The notes beneath the pieces are model-generated. The model was not told where the DNA came from, searched no databases, and saw only the letters and a program-made list of their open reading frames with translations. Source: Rhytidiadelphus loreus (lineage: Eukaryota; Streptophyta; Bryopsida; Hypnales; Hylocomiaceae). Taken from it: DNA of 64,000 nt. The stretch lies in the NCBI GenBank assembly GCA_947034895.1, contig OX344762.1:8623501-8687500 (forward strand), written 5' to 3'. Positions within the stretch are counted from its first letter, which is position 1. Every line of letters begins with the position of its first letter. The position numbers and the translations under genes were made by a program. Of this stretch, positions 11,074 through 23,400 are shown in pieces.

Positions 11074-11310
11074 ATTCTTATAAAATGTTGCATTATCAAG
11101 CACTAATAACTCTACAAAATTATTTAGGAAAAACAATATTGTGGATATACTTCTTTTTTCTAGCATTCATGAGGATATTAGCTAATTTTAGCTTGTCATA
11201 TGAGTCCTTAAGTCAATGACACTAGTACGGAAATGAGAGCCTGTGAGCTTTGATTATATGTATAAGTACGTATTCTACAAGACTACAACCATTGAAGGTG
11301 CTTATATTAT

Positions 11311-11800
11311 ATTCAACCTAAGATTTTGAGCATTGCTTAATAATGACTATAGGATTCTATTGCCAAAATTTCCAATTTAGATAAAATATGAAATGATTTC
11401 TAGAAAAGGTTGAAAATGATTAAAAATGGCATTTTTTTCAACTTAGATAATTATAGAGAACACATTTAGATGACCATTGAATTAATATTCAACTCAAAAT
11501 GAGCTTTCAATAGAGAGTTATCTTTAGGATTTTTTTGTTCATTTTTTAGACAATTTTTTCTTATATAATATAGGGGTGTAAAAGTTATTTTTTAGTTCTA
11601 CAATGTATCTTTTTACTTCAAAAATTTATAACTAATTGATTATTAACAAATAAAAATATCAATAATTCAAAACATAAACTTTCAAAGTAGGAAAATCTAT
11701 TCACATTTTTTTAATTTAAATTAATTTAAAATTCAAAAAGTATATAGGGGGTCCAAAGTTTTGTTCACACATGGTTTCTAATGGACACTCTAATTGAACT
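11311..11800. repeat. Dispersed repeat, inverted partner at 25341-25794
   Basis: Collinear in reverse complement with 25341-25794 over about 450-490 bp, including 'aactcaaaatgagctttcaa', 'acaattttttcttatataat' and 'gggggtccaaagttttgtt' and the phrases between. Differences are substitutions and a roughly 30-bp AT insertion in this copy. No coding capacity. Confidence 0.75.
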
Positions 11801-12859
11801 ACTCTAGGATGCATTATATAAATGTTCCACATTACTCACATACTTTGTGATCAAGTTACTTGCACACTTCTTGATAAAATTAGAGATTGACTGAAAGCCA
11901 TTAAACTTATATAATTGTTGCAATCAAGCTAGATTTGATCAAAGCCGTGAAAGCTACTAAATTAGGGAGATCAATTGCTAATATATCCCTAAGTCTATCA
12001 ATTTCTTTGGCTCCAAGATATAATAAACCTTGGCTACTACATGATGTGTCAAATATGGTTTTGGTTTGGTGTACTATTTTTTAAAGGGTCTAAAAGCAAA
12101 ATTGTTGAATCAAACTCAATCAAATTGTCAAACTCATCAATTGCAATCTAACAAAGAAATCTAGAGCATTGATTACAAACATAACTAAATTTTTTAACTA
12201 ATAAAGTTGATTAGAAGACCAAACTCTAGTTGTAGTCTTTTTATTACCAAAAATTCATATTGTTTGGAGACAAGAACATTTGGGTATTAGCCTAGGAATC
12301 CAAATTAGTTTTTGATTGTTAATTGTTGCTTTCACCTAGTTGTTTAGTCTTTGCACTTGAACTATAGTAGTGTATCTTTCTAATTAAACATTAAACTTGC
12401 CCCATTCATACTATACTAGTGATCATGGGTCCCCCATGATACTGTAAAGAATCCAAGAATAAAAGATTGACATAAAGAAACCCCCCTTCTTTAGATCCAT
12501 AAACCTTAAACCACCTACCGAGACCACCTAATCTCTTTCTTTCTTTAATACTTGAATATTCTATACTATCGCAGGACCCTCCAATATAGGGTTAAAAAAC
12601 GTTACTCTTGATTTCAAAAAAGTCTCAAATCAATTGAGAAAATTTCTAACTCTAGGATTCACAATCCAAAAAGATTTTAAGAACTTAAAAATAAATAAAT
12701 CTTTGTGATTCAGAAATTGAATCTGCAAATTTAAGAAACTTTGGAAATGGTTCATATTTTTTATTTTTTTTTGCTTCCTCTGTTTATGAAACTGCCCCAG
12801 ACCTACGGTAACCCTCTCAATCTCATTATTTATTTAGGTTAGTAGAGTAGGTATATATT
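11801..12859. other. AT-rich DNA, no gene recognised
   Basis: No supported ORF, RNA gene or transposon end was found between the repeat at 11311-11800 and the GC-rich response-regulator leader. Confidence 0.4.
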
Positions 12860-12879
12860 ATTAATTAGTAGTGAAAAAT

Positions 12880-15148
12880 CCCAGTTGGGACCCCCTCCCT
12901 GTGATACAGTTCAATGTGACCTAAATACGGAACAGTTGACCCTCACACGACAGACTCCGAGACTCCGATCCTCCTCTCCGTCGCTACAGTCCCCAACCGC
13001 ACCCCGGATTCCCGACGGAAGGCCCCTGCAGTCCCCTGCCGTTGCGCCGCATGCCCTCCCCCCGTGCACACCATCGCCACAACAATCTCTCCTCCCACCC
13101 AAAATTTCGCAACCCTAATTTTTTTCCACCTGTTGGGGTTGCGAGAAGCTCCGCAATTCGTTAAGTTTATTATTCGGACGGAACAGAGTTCCAGGCGCGC
13201 CTGCCTGCTTGCCTGCGGAATTTGGTCTCCCACATCGTTGGAGCGGATCATCGCTCGCCCCACGTTCGGAACTACACGGCTGGCTGGGGCCTGCCCTGCT
13301 TGGGGGAGCCAAACGGGAAGCGTCCTGGTGTCTTCCTCCGCGGCATTGCGGATACTGAGATCTTGTGCTCGGCCCCACGCGCATCTTTGGACGCCCCGCT
13401 TTTGCCATTTTCGACGAGATTTCGCCGTTTAATAGGCGATCTTGCCATTTCCGAGGGGCTCCGGGACTCTTGTCGCATTGCTGTGGCTTTTGCTATTCTT
13501 GGGAGGGCTGGGCTTGTCGCATCCGGGGAGCGTTTTGTCGTACCCGGGCTCTGGTTTTGTCGTTTGGTACTTTTCGTGGCCTGGGGTTTGGTTCTTCCTA
13601 ATCGTATTTTATTGTTTTTTGAAAAACGGACATAAATCGGATGTTTTTTTTATTTGGAACACTCAACACTCTTCGAATCTGTTCGTTGATTCTTTTTTTC
13701 GAGCCTCTGGTTTGGATATTTCTGTCTTTTTGGAGGTCCGTCGTGGGATTGCAGCTAATGCTTGGATGGGATGTGAGAGGAGGGGGGCCTTATTAATTCT
13801 TTGAGAGTTTGTGCTGGTGGAACTCATCAGTCGAAGGAGAGAAGTGGAGGAAGCGAGGAAGTAGTGTCGAAATTCATCGCCGTGGGAGGTGAGGGCGATT
13901 GGCGTGAAATCTTTCGGGAGGTGCAGATTGGAGGAGATTGGCACTTTGGGCTCTTTTTTCTCCGTTTTCTTTGGGTGCTTATCGAGTTTTGTGTGGTAGT
14001 CAGACAGGTTTTTTTGATGGAGCTGTAGTTGCCGAATTTGAGAGATAAATGGCGAGTAAAACGCTCCATGCAGCGGGATTACGGGTAGAAGCCAACTCAC
14101 GGGCGGAGAATTTAGGTCCATTGGGGAACGTTCTGTTGTAGACGAGTCGGCGGGAGTCGAGGATGTCACTTTGTGCGGATGCAAGTCCTAGAGCTTTGAT
14201 GAACTGGGAGGGAACTACATTGGTTTGGAATTTGTTGTGGCGGAGTATGTCCTGAACGAGCCAGGCGTGCTTAACGAGGTGAAGGTCGACGCTTTGAATA
14301 TTGAACGCCCTCTAGTCCTCTGCAGGCATCGGAAATGATGAGAAGGAGTGTAAATGTGAGTGCGTGTTTTGGAGTCCCTTTCATTGATGTGCACGACGTA
14401 GAAAAGTTTGCTCGGAGTTTTTCTTGTTCTGTGGCGGATCGCATCAGCGCTTAGACAAAAATCAAGTACAACTTTCCAATATCTTAATTCTTCAGACTAG
14501 TATGGAAGTGAATCATGTTTAGAATGTGATATTTGGCATGAAATGATTGGATGGGGCGCTTGTGAAGATATTGGTTTCGGTCAGCTAATTAGTGCACGCT
14601 AGTATGTCCTGATCGGCATCTGCTGTGAATCTTTCAGCTTTCAACGACTAAATGTGCATGCAGTTGGAACATGGGGACCCTTGATCTTCATGTAGGCTTG
14701 CTCAAAAAAGTAATTCATTTGTCGTTCCATTCCGGAACCACGTCTTGAAATTGTAATGGCAACCCCTGGACTTTGATGCAGAGATCATGGTCTCTTCAAA
14801 CGGTGGGCTCTTGTTGTTTCGTTGTTCTGTACAGTTTCTAACGTGATTTGTTTTTCTTTGTGTGTGCAGTAATCCGGAGACAAGCCCAGGTGTTCAACAT
14901 AAGCATTCTGAGATGGTTCCAACCACCAAAACCTGAGGGGGAACTGTGTCATTAATGTCTGCATTTGGTCTCATATTAGTAGAAAACAAAGAGTTTCTGA
15001 AACTCTTTGGGGGAATGTTAGAACTTAGTATACGGTTTCATACTCTTGAAACATGAACGGAGTTGGGAATTGTCGTAAACCTTAAGCAGGAGAAGAACAG
15101 AGGACGTGAGATCCATCTGTGAGGGCACATCCCGGTGCTCTGGAGGCA
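12880..15148 (+). promoter_or_regulatory. GC-rich promoter and long 5' leader of the response regulator gene
   Basis: GC content rises sharply from about 12890, as expected at a plant gene start in AT-rich DNA. A convincing 3' splice site ('ctttgtgtgtgcag' ending at 14869) suggests at least one leader intron. An in-frame TGA at 15107-15109 closes the frame upstream of the ATG at 15149, so the CDS start lies after this region. Several overlapping ORFs occur on both strands (for example 173 codons on the minus strand, 13663-14184); they are Ser/Pro-rich, mutually overlapping and resemble no family. The transcription start was not located exactly. Confidence 0.55.
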
Positions 15149-16956
15149 ATGTTGCAGAAATCTCTAGAAGAAGAGGTTCCTGATGATTTGCTCTGTCTCC
15201 AAGATTCAAAGCCTCTGATTGTCTCGGAGCCCAAGTTGCAGGACATGGGTCTAGATACATCGAAGAAGGCTGGGCAGAGTAATGCGGAGACATTGATCGC
15301 TTCATCATCGCCAGCCCCCCATTCATTTGAAGACGCAGGCCACCGAAAAGTGGTCGGGGAAACAAGAGCTGAGACAGTGAGCCTGCTTTCTGCTAGCGTA
15401 GAAAACTTTAGTCCCGATTTAGCCCCTATCGACCTTCTTCGATCTGAGCTGGTTGGAATAAAACCGATGGCGGCTGCCAGCACCTTCCAGTATCACGTTC
15501 TTGCGGTCGATGACAGCCGCACTGACCAAAGAGTTATCGAAAAGCTTCTCAAGACATCGTCATATAAAGGTCAGCTGAAGAGCCCAAATTAGTTATCAAG
15601 CAATTTTTAGTAGGCATGCAGGGAGTTCTCTTCTTTTATTTTTATTTTTTATTTGACCTACACGTACTATTTGCTTCACTGATTGCAGTGATCTAAAATA
15701 GGGAAAATTCAGAATTATATTTTTCACAGTATGAACAATCGAATCGGTCATTTTGAAACGTTGTATCCTTGGTTCTTTAGGGGTTGAGGATATGATCTGG
15801 AATATACTAGAATACACATTTTTGTGAATTTCATGGGATGGTTTAAATTTATGCTGGTCTTTGTAAAAATTTATGCAGTCACAACTGTCAGCAGTGCTTT
15901 GAAGGCCTTAGAGGTCTTGGGTCTTTCAGATAATCGCCCCAGCTCTATCGAGGTACCTATTCACATCTCCAGCGTTCTTTATTACCAAATATCCGTTGAT
16001 ACATAACAATGTTGTATGTTCAATATGTTCAGATATAAAAGTTTTATTTTAAATTTTCAATCTATTGAATTTGAGCTTGGTGTGATTCTGTAGAAGCTCG
16101 ATATCAGTTTAATTATGACAGATTACTGCATGCCAGAGATGACTGGTTATGACCTACTCAAACGCGTGAAGGTATAGTTTCTTTCATCCTGGCAATTCTT
16201 GTTTTATGAGGTCACACCTGTATTCCTGAGCAGGATCTTGAGATGCCTGTGATCAGATTTTCTTAAATGCTTTTGGTTTACAGTTTCGTGCTATAGGGCC
16301 TTTATGTAGGATTTTTGGCATGTGATAAGCGCGCACAAACTCTAGTCCAGCTCTACTTAGACCTCCATTTTGGCTTCAAACATATACAATGAAGCTTTTA
16401 ATATGTGGTATGGTTTAAATTTATGCTGGTCTTTGTTGTCGTCTACATGGGAACTAAGTTCTATAAATATCGTTGTATTTTTTCAGGCCAAAACATCAGC
16501 ATTGAAGGATATTCCCGTCGTTGTCATGTCATCAGAGAATGACAGTGCTCGCATTAAAAGGTAAACATGTTCTGCCCTCTTGATTACGTCCTGGATATAT
16601 CTTTTGGGCGATCTCTTCTTCGTGCTCAATACTCAATATTCGTAGACTTGTAGTGCAAGCCAGTTCTTCATTCTTTGCAGATTTTGAAATTCTACAGCTG
16701 CCTTGGCACTAAAATATACACATCGCCTTACAGATGTCTAGCGGAAGGTGCCGAGGAATTTATCATCAAGCCAGTTCAAATGGCAGATGTGAGGCGGATG
16801 CGAGATCATATTAGGCCTCCGAGCACAACTTCGTCTTCAGGAACTAGTGACAGCTCTGGCTCAACTTCTGGGAAAAGGAAAGCAGAGCCTCGTGAGACCC
16901 TTGAAGTTACAAGCTCTGAGAGACGGCCACGATTAGGCGAAGAATTTGTGTCGTAA
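15149..16956 (+). CDS. Type-A response regulator (cytokinin two-component signalling)
   Basis: Five coding exons: 15149-15569, 15879-15952, 16094-16171, 16487-16560, 16734-16956; all introns are GT-AG and phases agree, giving 289 residues. The receiver domain spans residues about 114-240, with acidic pair D121/D122 (LAVDDSRTD), phospho-acceptor D175 (MTDYCMPEMTG) and conserved K228 (FIIKPV). The C-terminal tail of about 50 residues is Ser-rich then basic (GKRKAEPRE) with no GARP/Myb DNA-binding domain, so this is the type-A form. In the family, His-phosphotransfer proteins phosphorylate the Asp, and type-A members dampen cytokinin responses in nucleus and cytosol. Odd feature: an acidic N-terminal extension of about 110 residues with no recognised domain; initiation at M107 (MAAAST) would give a more usual length. 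Confidence 0.93.
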
Positions 16957-18137
16957 CTGCAGAATGGCAATCTTCAAGGATGCTTGCCAGTTTTTTCTTT
17001 TTAATAGTCAGGTGAAGTGTATATTTTTCCCACATCTCATGTATGTAGGTTACTGCTTGTCAGCTTGATCGATTTGCCGACACATTATCATAGGAAATTG
17101 TAGAGGAGGAGCTACGAAATGGATGGTTGAGAGGTGTGCAATTCGTGATGCAAACTTTATATGTGGACAAGAGAGAGCGCAACAGCAAGAACAGATAATA
17201 GGGAGATAAAAAGCTTAGAATTTTTCTGTTCAGTTGTGTATGTACAGTAGGAAGGCCTGCTTCATTTTTTCAACTGATATTGCCAAAATTCTCTGGCATT
17301 GGACTTTCTTGCTATTGAACAACAGAAATATGAAATTATATTCGACGTCATCATTTTTGTGGTTTATCACTTCTATTTTGGGCGGCTAAGATGTGACATT
17401 TAGGACTTGTGGGTGTACGCCCCTTTCAAGAGTTAGACTCGGCCATAATTCAGGAAATTCAAAAAAAATCTTAGCTTGTTTTTTACTCGAAAGACGATTT
17501 GTCACAGAATAAAGACAGATTTGCACTCGAGACAGATTTGCACTCAAGTGGTGCAAAATCACTTTAGATCCCTTCTTTTTGTTTTGTGAGGATGGGACGA
17601 ATGCCTCAATTTTAGGAAGAAGACAATGCAATGCGCTTACGCCCAAAGATTTAAGCTTACACCAAATCCAAAGAAGTGTGAGGTCTCCAATGATCTGATG
17701 TCTTCTACGTCGCATTTAAAGTCCTCAAAGTTCGAGCTTCTGAATTATCCTTAGACAGAAATTTTAAAATCCCCAGGATCATCTTTGAAAATCATTACTC
17801 CGATTTTCAATGAATATTTTTTAATGTTTCAATATTTTTATTTCATCTTTTACTTTTGGGGTCATTCATACCCTCTTGGCAATTTTCACCAATCCATAGG
17901 TGACAATCCATAGGTGAACTTCTCAATGGCAAGCGAAGGTGGCTTAGAGGAGACTTCTGAACTTTTTGGCCCTCTCATTTCTGATGATTACCAAGCCTCA
18001 GATTGCACATAATCTTGTCTTGGGTCATTCCAAAAAAAGAAAACTTCGATAAGAATTCAAGTTGAATCTAGAATATGAACTAAATGGGACCAAGTGGAAG
18101 GTAACATTTCATGACTTTCAAGACTGACACTTATGGG
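16957..18137. other. 3' flank of the response regulator and AT-rich spacer
   Basis: Downstream of the stop the sequence reads as 3' UTR to perhaps 17340. The remainder holds only short ORFs without family resemblance, including a 109-codon minus-strand ORF at 17386-17715 that I do not support. Confidence 0.4.
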
Positions 18138-18367
18138 GTGGGGTGGAGTGGATTGGCCCCCTCGCTCGGCCCTGCGGGCAAACTCTGGAATTATTTATTT
18201 TCTGCATATGAATTTTTTTGCAAATTTTTAATTCATTTTTGCAATGAGAGACCCCAAATTAGTTAAGGGAGATCAAGAGTATACCCTAGAACGGCCCAAA
18301 ATAGGGGGCTGTTTTTTTTTATATGCACCCCTGGTAAGGCCGAGCGAGGGGTCAATCCACCCCGATC
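18138..18367. mobile_element. MULE-type MITE with 10-bp target duplication
   Basis: The direct repeat CACTTATGGG lies immediately outside both ends (18128-18137 and 18368-18377). Inside are inverted ends: left GTGGGGTGGAGTGGATTGG followed by CCCCCTCGCTCGGCC, right GGCCGAGCGAGGGGTC followed by AATCCACCCCGATC. Total 230 bp, no ORF. A 9-11 bp duplication is characteristic of Mutator-like elements. Confidence 0.8.
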
Positions 18368-18377
18368 CACTTATGGG

Positions 18378-18950
18378 ACTCATGTGAGGTTAAATGGATG
18401 AAGAATCAAACATACCAAAATTCAAGAAAACACATGATATTACCACACATAAATGAACAATAATTGTTTGACCATTCATCATCTACATTTTGGCTCCTCC
18501 GCAGTTTAACAATTAACATGCGTGAAAGACTGTGTTGATGAAAGAAACAAAATGGTTGGCCAAATTCAAAGGAGCAAAGGAGCTTGCTGGTAGCTGGTTT
18601 AAGTTCTATCTTTCAAGCTCATCCAATTACAATATCTTGAACTTGATGTTACATGACGAATATTTTCAAAGTTCAATGCAGATAGAGAACGATCAAAGCT
18701 TGCTAAAACATCCAGAGAATATTATAAAAGCTTCAGCATAATTCTACGAGGGGGTATAGCTCTTGATCCACACTGGCTTCAACACTAGTGAAGAAGCAAG
18801 AAAGGAGAGCCAGGCTCCACTTGAGAAAGAACAATGTGACTATACCGTATTTGTCATGTGATCCATGAACTTCAAGTAAACACTATCCTTGGGAGTCCAA
18901 ATAACCTTTCTGGAAACACAAATCCATCCTATCCCTGAGAACTAGCCCAA
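18378..18950. other. Spacer and probable TIM8 3' region
   Basis: No supported coding region. The part nearest 18950 is presumably 3' UTR of the minus-strand TIM8 gene. A plus-strand ORF at 18532-18741 shows no family resemblance. Confidence 0.4.
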
Positions 18951-19316
18951 TCATTGTTGCAAACTCTGAAATCGACGAAGAATGAGGCTACTGGTCTCCA
19001 GGAATCGCTGTGCACAGTTGGTAAGACAAGACGATTCACTAGAACTGAATTTGCTTCCTGGGGTGGATGTTATGCATTTGTCCCAGCAGACATCCGTCAA
19101 CTTGCCTACGAGCTCATTGAGCACAGCTTTTTGTTTCTCTTGCTGCCAAAAAAAGGTGAGTCTAATCAGGAGATGAGCCACTCAAAAAAAGATGCAACTC
19201 GGAGAATCTATAGCATAAACATCGTCGACAATTGATCTACTGCATATAAAAATTAGAAAAGCATCGTAGTATACCTCAAGAAATTGCTGCAGCTCGGCAG
19301 AGTTAGCGGCCTCCAT
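18951..19316 (-). CDS. TIM8: Mitochondrial import inner membrane translocase subunit TIM8
   Basis: Two exons on the minus strand: 19316-19275 (MEAANSAELQQFLE) and 19142-18951, joined in phase 0 across a 132-base GT-AG intron; 77 residues in all, the normal size of the family. The twin CX3C motif of small TIM chaperones is complete: CWDKC (exon 2) and CLTNC, separated by the plant-typical segment STPGSKFSSSESS. In this family the four Cys form two intramolecular disulfides, and the protein works with TIM13 in the intermembrane space, escorting hydrophobic precursors to the inner membrane. A splice acceptor just upstream of the ATG ('attccag' before 'gttaatacccact') implies a leader intron reaching back to a GC-rich start near 20.4 kb. 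Assignment to TIM8 rather than TIM9/10/13 rests on the SSSESSC and CWDKC sequence pattern. Confidence 0.95.
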
Positions 19317-19333
19317 AGTGGGTATTAACCTGG

Positions 19334-20440
19334 AATAGATATATGCACGACATTTTAATTAAAAGTTTCAAATAACCTCCAATAAATTTCGATGTAAAGT
19401 AGCTCAAACGGCCCGCCGAAGTGAATGTGCACACTCGTCACTCAAGACTTCGGGATTAACGAAATCACTTAAAGAGACATTTTTTCATAATAATAATACT
19501 AATAATAACACTGGCCCGAAAACCGTCGTGAATAAAGAGGCCATGAGGGTTGAATAAAGAGTATGTAGACACATTTCAATCTAAAACTGTCTTTAAAAGT
19601 AACGGTGAACGACATAGCATCCTGGCTTTCAAGAAGTGCTATACAATCCCGAAAAGCAGTAAATTACATTCAAAGGTGACTGCTCAACGTGGAGAATGAA
19701 CTTGGACAACTCAAACTAGGGCAAGCAGCAAAGCGTTCTATGTCGTTCACAACACTACCATCCTGCAACGCGCTCTAGAAGGATCGTGCTCTTGATATCA
19801 CCTCAACAACAAACTACAACCAGCAATAATACAATGCCTTCCCAACTCATTTCCCAGCACAGAATCCAAATGATCCCACAGAGTAAAACAGTATTTAAAC
19901 AAATGTAATATTCTCTGGCAATTCAAAGAGCTACAGCATCTACTTTACCGAAACAGAAACTCGACACCTCGAACACTATACATCGACAATTCTTTTTTGC
20001 AAAACTAAGCTCTCAAACCCTCGATATTTGGTACAAACAAGATCACATTAAATCAATTTCGTACAGCAGAGGTAGACATGATATCTGCGCCTAGCCAACC
20101 ACAGTTTCCGTACAAGCGGATTTCTTTTTGAGATCAGTAACCAATGATTCTAAGAAAAAATTTAAGGCTCCACAATACAGCTCCGGAGAGCTCTACAAAA
20201 ACTCCAAAATACTTCCCAAAAAAAATCACCTCTGGCTTAGTCGCAAATCGAAGAAAAGAACTTACTGCGGTGCAACCAAAAAGAAGCAACGGCGCGAAAG
20301 AACCTTCTCCCGTGAAGTTCCGCAGTGGCGATGTGCGCAAGACGCCCGTCCTCCACGACGCGGCTCCAAAGCCGTTCTGAAGCGAAACGAAAACCCTAAA
20401 ATCCTAGACCTTGAGGTGTTCAGTAGTAGTCTATGATGGA
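19334..20440 (-). promoter_or_regulatory. TIM8 leader intron and first exon/promoter region
   Basis: On the minus strand the GC-richer stretch about 20440-20270 looks like a plant 5' UTR, with a telo-box (AAACCCTAAA on the plus strand, 20391-20400), a motif common in genes for the translation and organelle machinery. The leader is probably spliced to the acceptor directly before the TIM8 ATG. ORFs here (for example 20262-20453 minus) lack family resemblance. Confidence 0.4.
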
Positions 20441-23400
20441 AGCTCAAAGCCAATTATAGTAATTTTAACAATTTATTTTTTTATCAAAAAATATAAGGTG
20501 TAAATTTTTTTAAATTGTATTGATACATTTTTTTTAACCTCCTTTGAAATTTTCTAAATTATTTATTTCAACTCTTAGATATAGGAATGGACACTTCGAA
20601 CTCTTTAAACATTTAGAGGTTTTAACTTTCAAGTGCCTATGCTAAATATAATCTTTTTAATAACCTTGAAGCTAACAATTGATCACAACGTGGTTTTCAC
20701 AACGTGTTTATCTTATTAAAAAAATTGGGGTATGATTTATTATTTTCAGTGGTATAATTTGTGACTTTCTTTTAACATCCTCAATAATTTTTTTTCATAT
20801 CCTATGAAAGTTGTGACTAATTAGTCCATCTAGGGTATTTAGGGAGTAATGTATGTGGACTTTGTGGGCTCATATAGACATAGGGGTATTAGTCTTTGAG
20901 CTTCTTAAAAGAAAATTATGAGGTTTTGTATTATGTAAAATGGATGAAAGACTTAGTGGTTTACAAAATTATGAAATGTTCTTATTTTTAAGAATAATCT
21001 CACAGATGCATTGAATATAATATGTATGTAACTACATGGGTGAACAAAAGGAACATTATTTATGCATGTAGCGGACATCGTATATATATAATTGGAAGAT
21101 TTGTTCACCTAAATTTCAATGTATATTTTTGATAAATAGTAATGTTTGCGCTTTTTTTGTCAATAGAGTCCAAAAAAATGTTATAGATGGAGAATATATA
21201 TTATATTGACAATAGTCATATATTTAGCATTATAGAGGAAAAAATAAGTAAATACATTACTATAATGTGATTGAACATCTTTATCTAATTTGATTCTTAG
21301 ATTATTTAATAAATCAGAGATTGAAATTTGACTATATTCAATAATGCACAATTATTGTAGGTTCAACATATTGTATGACATACTCACAATGGATTGCAAA
21401 AAATTCAACACTATATGCATTTTTTTTAAACTTCGAATTTCTTTCAAATATGTAAAGTTTACTACTTTAAGAAATAACTTTATATATATACTCTTTAGGC
21501 TTTCAGATTGTCCTTCTAATTAGGTTTTTATTTATCATAAAGATGTATTAGAAAAAAAATCAATTTTAATATCTACAATACAAAAACATAATATAAACTC
21601 AAAATTGCATCATTTATCATTGTAAGCACTTTACGTAAATTGAAAAATTAACAAGAAACGTCAAGAAAAGAATAAGGGCATCCAATGCACTCACTCAAAA
21701 GCCTAATATTATAAATCATACTCCCTACAAGAAAGTTGAATTGCAAATGAATGCCACCTTTTTGTTTGAATTTCATAATTGAGCACTAAACAAACAATTG
21801 AATTGTAAACAAAATTCAACCAAAACTTATTTCTAATTTAATTGAGTTTAAGACATTTAATTGTAGGTCCTTCTACAAGTTCACTTTGGAGTTTGAACAA
21901 TGCTTTTGAGACCACATTTGACCATGTAATAGGATAGTAATTTAATCCCTTACACAAACGATGATTGTCTATTGAATGGACAATTGAATTAGATAGGTTC
22001 TAGAAAAGCCAATTTTGAGTAGATGTTTCTAAAATTTGGCACAAGGTACGGGGGTGCATTCTAACTACATTTGTACAATCATGAGTGATACATAGTAATT
22101 CTTGGTACATAGTGATAGATTGCTCATTTATAAAATTAGATATGAAATCATGAGTGGGATTCACGTGTCATTCATCCATTGGTTGTTAAGCTTTTATAAA
22201 AATTCTAAAAGGGGTCCAAATGTAATTCTTTTGTTGGTTGTTAAACTTTCACATCCAAAAATTTGAGCACATCCCCTTGTGAAATGAATTCATGAATTGT
22301 ACTTGTAAACCCATCCTAGCCCCATATTTGTATTCTTGTAGAATTTGTGGAACTTGCAATCAATATGGAATATATTTGTATGAATTTGTGTGAATATGTA
22401 TATATTTCATATGTATTTTGAATGCTATAACTGTAACCATATCTATATTTTGTACTTCAAAAATTCTATAATTGTATTTGTATTTGTATTTTGTATTTGT
22501 ATTTGGACAATTTCCAAAAAAATAACAAATGGACAACAACTTGGGTAGTTTCATTTTTCTATTCTCATTCTAATAATGGAATATTTTTCAGGTTGGGGGG
22601 CAGGCTAGGCTAGGTTTGCTTAAATCTTGGTTCATAGTAGGAGGAACAAAAAAAAATCCAATCTTATGCCCCAAATGAAAAATTATGTTGCCTCCCCAAA
22701 TTGGGTAGTTCAAGCAATTCCAACATCTTTCAAGCATCTTTTGCTAAGACCCTCATTGACTTTTGAAATTTGGAATGTATGTAAGTAATATTATATGTCG
22801 TAAAACAATTTAAGAAAAAAATAATTTTAGTTCTAAAATCACATCCCAAAAGGAGTCAAACTTTGTTATTTATGCCAGGGCTATCATAAAAAAGATGGAT
22901 TTTTTCAACTTCAAACACCATAATCTTGCAATTTGTAGAGTCAAAGATTTTGAAATTTTTCTACATATTCTAAATATTTGGCCCTACATTTTCACTATTT
23001 GGATTTTGAAAAAAAATTCCAAAGTCAACAAGAAATCATTTATCATCAATTCATTTTCATCAACAAGTGTATTCTTAGATTATTTAACCTTGTTGTATTG
23101 TAAGGTAAATTAGAATAAGGTAGACCCCTTATTTATTTTTGAATTTTGCATGAATGTATTTGGGAAGATATTCTAATGAATGGTGAAAATACTCATTTTT
23201 GAATAGATAATTTTTAATCCAAGAGATCTCAAAATTGTTGTCTATATCTAGTAGTGTCAAATAAAAACATTTTGTTGAAACTTCAAATGTTCTAATCTTG
23301 CAATTCACATTGTCAAATGTCTTGAGTGTTTTTCTATAGGTGAACATAATGGTATATTGCACTTTTGTATGGTTGAAACTCAAAAAAAAAGTTTAATTTC

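Noticed and set aside
13663..14184. 173-codon minus-strand ORF in the response regulator leader
   Set aside because: Ser/Thr/Pro-rich, antisense to a GC-rich leader, overlapped by plus-strand ORFs, and without any family resemblance.
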